Positions 32,555-38,412 of a stretch of DNA of 38,412 nt are shown one piece after another. Position numbers and translations under genes: made by a program. Every line of letters starts with the position of its first letter. The stretch's first letter is position 1. The notes beneath the pieces were generated by a model that made no database searches, had not been told where the DNA came from, and saw nothing but the letters and a program-made list of their open reading frames with translations. The stretch covers positions 1-38,412 of the forward strand of contig JANXYM010000018.1 in assembly GCA_025350045.1 (NCBI GenBank), read 5' to 3'. This stretch comes from Methanomicrobiales archaeon. GTDB taxonomy: Archaea; Halobacteriota; Methanomicrobia; Methanomicrobiales; Methanospirillaceae.

Positions 32555-33833
32555 AGAGTTCGCCAATGAATTTTTGAACCTCCTCCTCTTTTGATAAATC
32601 AAAATGCAATGGGATCGTTTTCACATAGAGCGTGATTGATTTTTTAACTCCGAGTTTGAGCATACGGTCAATTTGTGTATTAATTCCTTCAGGATACAGA
32701 AGTATTGCAGTGTTTGATCCGGATTCTTTACAATATGTGAACATCTGATAGAGATCTGACTGTGAGATTTTATTTTTACTATCCTCGGAATCAAGCATTT
32801 TGTATTTCGTATCGAGGATAATCCGTTGCGGCCCATTGAGGAATACATCCACCATCATTTGGAATAATTCACGATCTTCATCAAAGACCAGAGCGCCAAT
32901 CCTTTTTTGGATATGGATATTTTGACGATATTCCAACGGCAAGATCTCCGGATTATTAACGAGCATTTGTGCAATAAATTCTTCAAATAATTTCTCCATG
33001 GGGATCATGAGTGAGAAAAATTCAACCTGGGATGCCTGGAGAGTGAGCGTCGAACGACGTAAGAACAGATCACAAAATCTGATGTAAGGAACGAATGTTT
33101 TGTTGAGCCGGTTAAATGTGATCTTCTTGATTTCTGATGGATGAATTTGTGTTAAATTTGTAGCATCCAAAAGGGATATGATATATTTCAAATATCGATT
33201 CGTTTCTTGACTTTTTACTTGTTTTGACAATAAAAATGCTGTGTATTTTATTGTCTGGTTCAGGAGTGTATCCATACTTCTTTCATGAAACCTGCAGGGA
33301 ATTATATGAAGACGAGCAGGATTCGAAGAATATTGAGCAGTAATGATCTTCTCTCTTACAAAACGCAATTCATCATCATGTTTAAGATATTGGCGATCTT
33401 GTTGGTTCTTGAGAAGATGTGCAAGATTTTTCGCAAAAAGGTAGATAAAAACTTCCAGGAAATCATTTTTTATATCCAGATCAGCGCTATCCAGTTCTTT
33501 GAAATTGAATAAATTTGAATGTTGCAGCATGTAGAGGAGATTATTCATTATTTTCGTTTTATCGGTCTGGATATCTCCGTCTTCAAAAAATTTTGGAAGA
33601 ATCTCAATTTTTAGATTACCAATCTTTGCAACACCCGCGAAATTACGTGCTTTAAGGTAATCATGGTGAATCTCTAAAAAATTTACATCATTTGTGAGAA
33701 TTTCAAGTTGATCCAAGGATTTTTCGGTAATGAATACAGCATTTTCTTCCTTATTCAATCCCTCATCTTTTGGATCCTTACATACCCTGTAGACGATCCT
33801 TCCATATTCCTGGAGCGTTATGAGATCTTCCAT
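32478..33833 (-). CDS. mcrC: McrC-type nuclease subunit of a McrBC system
   Basis: 451 residues. McrC proteins supply the PD-(D/E)XK endonuclease and stimulate the McrB GTPase. LTLQEYGRI-like start LITLQEYGRIVYRV, KIGNLKIEILPKF (DUF2357/McrC N-terminal style), MEKLFEEFIAQML and the nuclease core MVDVFLNGPQRIILDTKYKM, with Asp329, Asp341 and Lys343 as expected catalytic residues, are visible. It lies 13 bp after mcrB on the same strand, the normal order. Codon use is AT-rich compared with the upstream operon. Confidence 0.93.
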   Translation of the reverse strand: MEDLITLQEYGRIVYRVCKDPKDEGLNKEENAVFITEKSLDQLEILTNDVNFLEIHHDYLKARNFAGVAKIGNLKIEILPKFFEDGDIQTDKTKIMNNLLYMLQHSNLFNFKELDSADLDIKNDFLEVFIYLFAKNLAHLLKNQQDRQYLKHDDELRFVREKIITAQYSSNPARLHIIPCRFHERSMDTLLNQTIKYTAFLLSKQVKSQETNRYLKYIISLLDATNLTQIHPSEIKKITFNRLNKTFVPYIRFCDLFLRRSTLTLQASQVEFFSLMIPMEKLFEEFIAQMLVNNPEILPLEYRQNIHIQKRIGALVFDEDRELFQMMVDVFLNGPQRIILDTKYKMLDSEDSKNKISQSDLYQMFTYCKESGSNTAILLYPEGINTQIDRMLKLGVKKSITLYVKTIPLHFDLSKEEEVQKFIGELSRVFDFLWIGTEKSLTRTSVEEMVA

Positions 33834-33846
33834 TTTTCACACCAGG

Positions 33847-35418
33847 CTATTTCGTCATTGTCACGGCTTGAAGTGCTTCGATGATGTCATCTTCCGTTTT
33901 CAAAACAAAAGATGAACCTCTTTTTTCAAAGAATCGATTATTGGAGATATATAGCAATTTTTCAGGGCTGTCGTAAAAGTATTCCTGGAGAAGCGGGATT
34001 ATTTCATATTTCCAGATATTTGTCAAGGTTTCTTTCGTTTCTTCAACTGAGGTATCCAGTGATAATTTCACGAGATAACTATGACCAATCTGGTGATCTC
34101 GATCATATATTTCTGTTATTTTGTCATTCACGCTTTTGAGAGATTGGATGGCGAGACGTCGATATTCCTTCACATCTTCAGACCGGTTCTGATCATTTAT
34201 CAGTATCTTCGTGAGTACGTCATAATCCGGTAATAATTCAATAAAACCAAATCTTCGTCGTAAGGCAATATCCATAAGACTGATACTTCTATCAGCAGTA
34301 TTCATCGTCCCCAGGATGAACAGGTTAGGGGGGATACCAAATTCCATTTTGGAGTAGGGAAGTATACACCGGATTTCGTTATCAGAAAACAAGCGCTTAT
34401 CAGATTCTACGAGAGTAATAAGTTCCCCGAATATTCGGGAAATGTCCCCGCGATTAATCTCATCGATGACGAGATAACACGGGACCCTCTCAACTACTCC
34501 CTTGATTTTTTCTATTTCTTCCAGGGAGAATGTTGGTACCGGGAATTGATCCTGCCATCGCTTGTCAATTTCTGCAACATCAAGAAGAGCATTCAGTGCT
34601 TCACGAGATGCACGTTTGAAAATGCCCTCTTGAATTTCATAACGGATATCTCCCCCATCATCTGCATTTGGACGGAGACCTTCAATGAATTCTTCATATG
34701 CATAGCTCGGATGGAATGTGACGAAGTTGCAGGGACTTATTTTTTCAGTCTGTTCTACAACTGCAATATCGAGATCATTCAACGAAACTTGAGCTAATTC
34801 AAGGAGTCGCAATCCCTCTTGGGGTGTGAGAGAAAACAATGTACCTAATGCTTTCTTGCGTACAGGTTTTGAATTCTGGAGAACAGAATCAGCAGAGATG
34901 GTTTTCCATTCAGGACCTTGAACAGGTTTAATACCTCGAATAAATACGTTGGGAACACCTTCTTCGTAGAATCCTTTTCGAGAACAGGTAGCGAGTCCAT
35001 ATAATCGGCCACCTTTTCCAGGAACATAAATAATTACAATATCCCCCTCTGTAATCTCGTCATAAGCACGGTGTTCTTGCCCATACCATATTTCGCTTTC
35101 TTCCTGTTTTTCCAATAAAACATCTAATGATTGAGGTTCATCCCAACTCTCTAACTTTGTAGTAAACCAGAAGAATTTTTTGTCAGTATCAATCTTTATC
35201 ACACTTATATCGGGAATATTTCTTGATTTTATGAAATTATTTGCGATCCAGGTTTTACCCGTACCGGGCGGGCCATAAAGGATAACCTGTTTCTTATAAT
35301 CCAGAACATTTTGGATTTTTGTAAACATTGGATTAGCAGGTTGTCGCGGTTTTTGTCGAATGCGATCGTTGAACTCCTTCTCAGAAATTGACTTTACTTC
35401 TGGTTCTGTTTTCCCCAT
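33847..35418 (-). CDS. mcrB: McrB-type AAA+ GTPase with EVE-like domain inserted after Walker A
   Basis: 523 residues. Only about 45 residues precede Walker A GPPGTGKT (49-56), so the usual N-terminal DNA-binding domain is missing. The strand that normally follows within about 30 residues, FVTFHPSYAYEEFIEGLRP, comes at 232. Between them, residues about 82-207 read KFFWFTTKLESW, EIWYGQEHRAYDEITEGDIV, YGLATCSRKGFYEEG and RKKALGTLFSLTPQEGLRLL, which match the EVE (PUA-like) modified-base reader. Walker B is CYLVIDEINRGD (314-325), the McrB signature MNTAD is 372-376, and an arginine triplet lies at 387-389. It is a motor that translocates DNA (or RNA) for McrC. GGAGTGA precedes ATG 35418. Confidence 0.92.
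   Translation of the reverse strand: MGKTEPEVKSISEKEFNDRIRQKPRQPANPMFTKIQNVLDYKKQVILYGPPGTGKTWIANNFIKSRNIPDISVIKIDTDKKFFWFTTKLESWDEPQSLDVLLEKQEESEIWYGQEHRAYDEITEGDIVIIYVPGKGGRLYGLATCSRKGFYEEGVPNVFIRGIKPVQGPEWKTISADSVLQNSKPVRKKALGTLFSLTPQEGLRLLELAQVSLNDLDIAVVEQTEKISPCNFVTFHPSYAYEEFIEGLRPNADDGGDIRYEIQEGIFKRASREALNALLDVAEIDKRWQDQFPVPTFSLEEIEKIKGVVERVPCYLVIDEINRGDISRIFGELITLVESDKRLFSDNEIRCILPYSKMEFGIPPNLFILGTMNTADRSISLMDIALRRRFGFIELLPDYDVLTKILINDQNRSEDVKEYRRLAIQSLKSVNDKITEIYDRDHQIGHSYLVKLSLDTSVEETKETLTNIWKYEIIPLLQEYFYDSPEKLLYISNNRFFEKRGSSFVLKTEDDIIEALQAVTMTK
34798..35175 (-). other. EVE-like domain inserted in McrB
   Basis: This covers McrB residues about 82-207. The order aromatic strand FFWF, WYG, GDIVIIYVPG, LYGLATC and the closing GTLFSLTPQEGLRLLEL follows the EVE domain. 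In E. coli McrB the same junction is only a short turn. Boundaries are by eye. Confidence 0.7.
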
Positions 35419-35424
35419 ACAAAA

Positions 35425-36498
35425 TCACTCCATATTATCATCTGTTACAGGTTCTTGCATTGCAGTGTTTTTCCATTCAATTTGTCGATACACAGGAAAT
35501 TCTTGAGAGTAACCATATATTGGACCAGATTTGATAATTCCCCAACCCAAATCTGATTCTCCGTGATCGATAAGTACATAGTGCCCCTCTTTCATCTTTT
35601 GTAAAAAATTTATGATGTTGTCGGTTTCCTTCTCTGAATTTGGATCTTCGGGATATGCATCTTTATATAGTTTTTTTATTTCATCCTCTGACATTCCAAG
35701 AATTTTTTCACCAGCCGACTGGAACACTTCCTTAAAACCAATAGCTATGATTTTGTTCTTCTTCCATTCGTCCCACATTGTTGCATTTTCCCCGAGGGAA
35801 ATCTGCCAATAATATCGAGGGGGAACTGGATTAATGTGTAAAGAAGTGATTTTAAAAACTTCTAGCAAATTATCGAAGGTTTCAGTAATTTTTTCTTCGA
35901 TGGTATCATCAATATCGGATTGATAAATCTCTTTACCAATCCAAATGTTATTGGACCAATTTTTGATTAACTCCTCAAATGTAACAATTTTTATGGGATT
36001 ACCATCTGATTCAATTATAATTTTGTCATCATTTTGTGAATAATCAAATAATTTCCTTAGTTCATTCGTCCATTCTCTCCCTCGTTGAACGTAGTCACTA
36101 TCCTCTTCCACCAAACTACCATAACTAAAACCAATACGAATAAAATCGGGTCCAATCATTATTTGGAGAAAAGGAAAAAATCGGACGGGTATTTTCTCGT
36201 TAATAGGTACATTGCTGTATATACGTACTTCTGTGGTGGCGAAGACCATTCGGGACGGGTGAAAATGAAAGCTTTGAACTTTGAAATTAAGTTGAAGATT
36301 ATGGTCATTGACATACTTTTTTGCATAAGTTGCCAGGATTAAATTGGAAGTCTTGCCATACTTTTGTTTAAATTTCTCAATTTTTGGCTTGTAGACCGTT
36401 TTGTATTTGTGTAAATTTTCTTGGACAAGAGTATCTATCTTCTCGAAATTTTTCGCGAGATCCATGGTGGCAGATACCATCTCTCTGGTAATGATCAA
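35425..36498 (-). CDS. Predicted specificity partner of McrBC with C-terminal PUA/EVE-like domain
   Basis: 357 residues, not a named family by eye. Residues about 20-65 form a basic amphipathic helix (KYKTVYKPKIEKFKQKYGKT), and 75-150 a beta-rich part (PSRMVFATTEVRIYSN, VRFFPFLQIMIGPDFIRIGF, REWTNELRKLF) resembling the N-terminal modules of some McrB proteins. Residues about 229-345 (YYWQISLGENATMWDEWKKN, IIAIGFKEVF, FLQKMKEGHYVLIDHG, GWGIIKSGPIYGY) fit the PUA-like/EVE-like reader found at the N-terminus of other McrB homologues. It ends 6 bp before mcrB, so the specificity part appears split off. The start TTG 36498 has GAGGT 7 nt upstream; ATG 36480 lacks a site. Confidence 0.75.
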   Translation of the reverse strand: MIITREMVSATMDLAKNFEKIDTLVQENLHKYKTVYKPKIEKFKQKYGKTSNLILATYAKKYVNDHNLQLNFKVQSFHFHPSRMVFATTEVRIYSNVPINEKIPVRFFPFLQIMIGPDFIRIGFSYGSLVEEDSDYVQRGREWTNELRKLFDYSQNDDKIIIESDGNPIKIVTFEELIKNWSNNIWIGKEIYQSDIDDTIEEKITETFDNLLEVFKITSLHINPVPPRYYWQISLGENATMWDEWKKNKIIAIGFKEVFQSAGEKILGMSEDEIKKLYKDAYPEDPNSEKETDNIINFLQKMKEGHYVLIDHGESDLGWGIIKSGPIYGYSQEFPVYRQIEWKNTAMQEPVTDDNME

Positions 36499-36716
36499 AC
36501 AATCAACCTCTGATACTGTGCTTGTTAATTCCGAGATGCTTAACCTTTTGGATTTATTTATTTTGGGAATGAATTATTGATTTTTAATTACACAACTGAT
36601 ACATAAATGTAGGATTGATTATGTTGATTATCCACTAACCTTCCTTCCATTCACCAACATGAGTTGAAATTATTTATTTTTCCTTTGACTTCGAACAATT
36701 ATTCCAAAAAAGGAAT
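36499..36716 (-). promoter_or_regulatory. AT-rich leader/promoter of the McrBC operon
   Basis: AT-rich 218 bp. AATAAATAAATCC (complement of about 36550-36562) is a TATA box for leftward transcription with a start near 36525. No gene is seen. Confidence 0.4.
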
Positions 36717-37508
36717 TTACCATTCTTCTCTTTCTATCATCAAAGGCATTTGACCATGGTGTTTTACGAATTCTGTTTTTAATTCAGCCGCGTATTTTTT
36801 TGGATAGTCACAGACCATCCACCCAAAGTCCAGTTTCCAGTTATACTTCAGCAATGCCCACACATAAAAATGAGTAGGGTGGCAATACGCAAGTTCCCGG
36901 TATTTGTCTGCAAGGGTTTGCCGGCTTTCCGGGTTCGTCCCTGCATGACCGATATATAAAATCGGACAGTTTGACATATGTACAATCTGATCCAGGCGGT
37001 GGGAAAAGGCGTGTTGCATCGCCTTCCATTTGATCTCGCAGATCTCCCCAGTCAATTCATTGGAAATCTCACATTCATCTGTCCCTCGCTTTTGCACTTT
37101 AATAACAAAAACACCGGGTTTTTCCGGAGGGTGTGCACTTTTGATATCCTGATATTTGAAATCATTAAAAATATCAAGACTGCAATTTTGTTCTACCGAA
37201 TCAATGCCCCCCCGGTCTTGTGCCTGGAACTGATAATAGTCATTACAACCGTCATTGATTACCAGAATAATTTTGCATCTGGATACCATTTCACGGAAAT
37301 GTACTATTTCGTTGTTCAAATTTTCATTTTCTGAAGAAATTCCTTTCAAAGCCTTTCTGAGTGTGACTAAATCTTCAGTGTAACCATTATCAAACAATTC
37401 CCGAAAGACACGTCGTTTGTTTCCCAGAAAATCCATCAATGCTTCGATTCCCGCGAAGGCTTCGAATTCTCCGATATATCCGTATGCGTCATCTATATGA
37501 TAATCCAT
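36717..37508 (-). CDS. GIY-YIG-like protein of the defence island
   Basis: 263 residues. The C-terminal half holds the elements of a GIY-YIG fold: PGVFVIKVQKRG (GIY position, 131-142), CPILYIGHAGTN (YIG, 185-187), ESRQTLADKYREL with Arg196, and YAAELKTEFVKHHGQMP with Glu242 as the likely metal ligand. About 45 residues separate the first two motifs, which is long. The N-terminal half (1-110) is acidic and helical with no recognised domain (ALMDFLGNKRRVFRELF). It could be a nuclease effector or a repair/anti-phage factor; being in the AT-rich island next to McrBC supports a defence role (inference). The start MDYHIDD has GGAG about 7 nt before it. Confidence 0.7.
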   Translation of the reverse strand: MDYHIDDAYGYIGEFEAFAGIEALMDFLGNKRRVFRELFDNGYTEDLVTLRKALKGISSENENLNNEIVHFREMVSRCKIILVINDGCNDYYQFQAQDRGGIDSVEQNCSLDIFNDFKYQDIKSAHPPEKPGVFVIKVQKRGTDECEISNELTGEICEIKWKAMQHAFSHRLDQIVHMSNCPILYIGHAGTNPESRQTLADKYRELAYCHPTHFYVWALLKYNWKLDFGWMVCDYPKKYAAELKTEFVKHHGQMPLMIEREEW

Positions 37509-37708
37509 TTTTTCATCTCCTTTCTCTTAATTGGCCGTTCTGGTCATAAAGATCGTATCTCATTTATCCTCCCAAATGCGGCACTGGTGGCACCAAGGGG
37601 TTAATAAAACCTTTCTCATTGTACATCTTCGACGTGCTCACACTGGCTCCGCGACCCGCTTCTCATTTTCCTGCAATTATGCATAAATCAATAACACACG
37701 AACCCGTA

Positions 37709-37735
37709 TCTTTAAAAACAGGATTTTAAACAGGA
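37709..37735 (+). promoter_or_regulatory. Promoter and RBS of the AlbA_2 gene
   Basis: TCTTTAAAAA (37709-37718) is a TATA-like box and CAGGAG (37731-37736) a weak Shine-Dalgarno 11 nt before the ATG. The rest of 37509-37708 shows no gene. Confidence 0.4.
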
Positions 37736-37746
37736 GTAGCTGCCCA

Positions 37747-38412
37747 ATGGACAATCTCACTGCACTTATCAAACACGGCGAAAGCGAGATCGTGGAATTC
37801 AAAGAGCAGTGGAACGACCACGGTCTTGAAGCACTCGCCTCATTTGTCAATACCAAGGGCGGGGCCCTCATTATCGGGGTAAGGGATAACGGAACGGTCA
37901 TTGGTTGGACCGGTGATGACCGGGCACAGCAAACCATCATCAACCAGATTGTCGAAATTCTCCGGGTCCAGCCATCGGTCTCTGTCCAGCAGGAAAAGAA
38001 AAAATCCGTGCTTGTTATCGAAGTCAGGCCCGGTACCACTCTTGCCACATGTCGGGGCAGGTATTTTCAGCGCGTAGGCAACACAACCCGCGAGATCCCG
38101 GCAGAGCAGCTCGGGCGTTACTTCATTACAAAACTTGGGGTTCAATGGGACAGTATCGCTGACAACTGTACCCTTGAGCAGATCGATCCCACAGCAGTAA
38201 AACGCTTTCTCGAACTTGCAAAAAACCGGCTCCCGTTTGCCCGCGATGATGAATCTGTTGAGAGCCTCCTGCAAAAACTCGAGTTAATCCGGGACGGAAA
38301 AATTACCCGTGGCGCAATACTGCTGTTTGGGAAAAATCCCCAGGCATCATTCACCTCTGCCCAGATACACATGGGCCGGTTCAAGGACGCCATTACCATC
38401 ATCGATGACAAA
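37747..38412 (+). CDS. AlbA_2 (Schlafen-like) transcriptional regulator/ATPase, 5' part
   Basis: 222 residues to the window edge, open at the 3' end. KHGESEIVEFKEQWNDHGLE is the ESxxLEFK-type start, and SFVNTKGGALIIGVRDNGTV and VIEVRPGTTLATCRGRYFQR complete an AlbA_2 domain (about 8-125), which in Schlafen proteins has nuclease-like fold. From about 140 on, DNCTLEQIDPTAVKRFLELA and ITRGAILLFGKNPQASF match the usual middle region of 'RecG-like/ATP-dependent DNA helicase' annotated AlbA_2 proteins. Many are regulators and some are defence effectors. GC content returns to that of the core genome here, so it may not belong to the island. Confidence 0.88.
   Translation, partial: MDNLTALIKHGESEIVEFKEQWNDHGLEALASFVNTKGGALIIGVRDNGTVIGWTGDDRAQQTIINQIVEILRVQPSVSVQQEKKKSVLVIEVRPGTTLATCRGRYFQRVGNTTREIPAEQLGRYFITKLGVQWDSIADNCTLEQIDPTAVKRFLELAKNRLPFARDDESVESLLQKLELIRDGKITRGAILLFGKNPQASFTSAQIHMGRFKDAITIIDDK

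Overview
The window is chromosomal DNA from an archaeon, most likely a methanogen of the order Methanomicrobiales (Methanoregula-like; the placement is inferred from gene content and style). The evidence is archaeal ribosomal proteins and RNA polymerase subunits in a classic archaeal order, an archaeal RNase J, archaeal-type GluRS, and isopentenyl phosphate kinase from the archaeal mevalonate route.

Layout. (1) 0-3 kb: the 5' end of rps15 at the left edge, a membrane protein, a TrmO-like tRNA methyltransferase and an orphan HEPN-like protein. (2) 3.0-7.9 kb: a DUF2178 membrane protein overlapping a small XRE-type regulator, a secreted protein with an internal duplication, a secreted CARDB-like protein, and a MacB-type ABC exporter (ATPase plus permease). 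Three promoters here carry the same dyad, GTAA-N8-TTAC, in two cases as arrays at exact 21-bp spacing, which suggests one local regulon run by the XRE protein. (3) 7.9-8.6 kb: structure-rich non-coding DNA. (4) 8.6-9.7 kb: a zinc-ribbon protein and an Era-like GTPase on the minus strand. (5) 9.96-13.94 kb: five consecutive genes made almost only of CBS motifs (about 18 in total). (6) 14.1-18.6 kb: a two-domain GNAT acetyltransferase, a palindrome-rich intergenic region, a lipoprotein subtilisin/sedolisin-like protease with altered active-site residues, an archaellin-like lipoprotein, and a decayed IS66-type transposase tail next to a 32-bp GC-rich repeat. (7) 18.6-24.5 kb: tRNA-Ser, rps13, rps4, rps11, rpo3, rpl18e, rpl13, rps9, rpo10, tRNA-Pro, rpo6, eno, rps2. 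(8) 24.6-32.2 kb: MEMO1, mevalonate kinase, isopentenyl phosphate kinase, IPP isomerase, RNase J, polyprenyl diphosphate synthase and gltX, an isoprenoid-lipid operon with RNA and tRNA enzymes attached. (9) 32.4-37.5 kb: a clearly AT-richer island on the minus strand with a three-gene McrBC-type restriction system and a GIY-YIG-like protein, followed by an AlbA_2 (Schlafen-like) gene running off the right edge.

The right-hand island looks horizontally acquired next to a core housekeeping operon. Its McrB is unusual: an EVE-like modified-base reader appears to be inserted inside the AAA+ fold just after Walker A, and a second PUA/EVE-like reader is encoded by a separate gene. This and the GTAA-N8-TTAC regulon are the two most interesting observations. 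All functional statements come from reading motifs by eye; no database search was possible.
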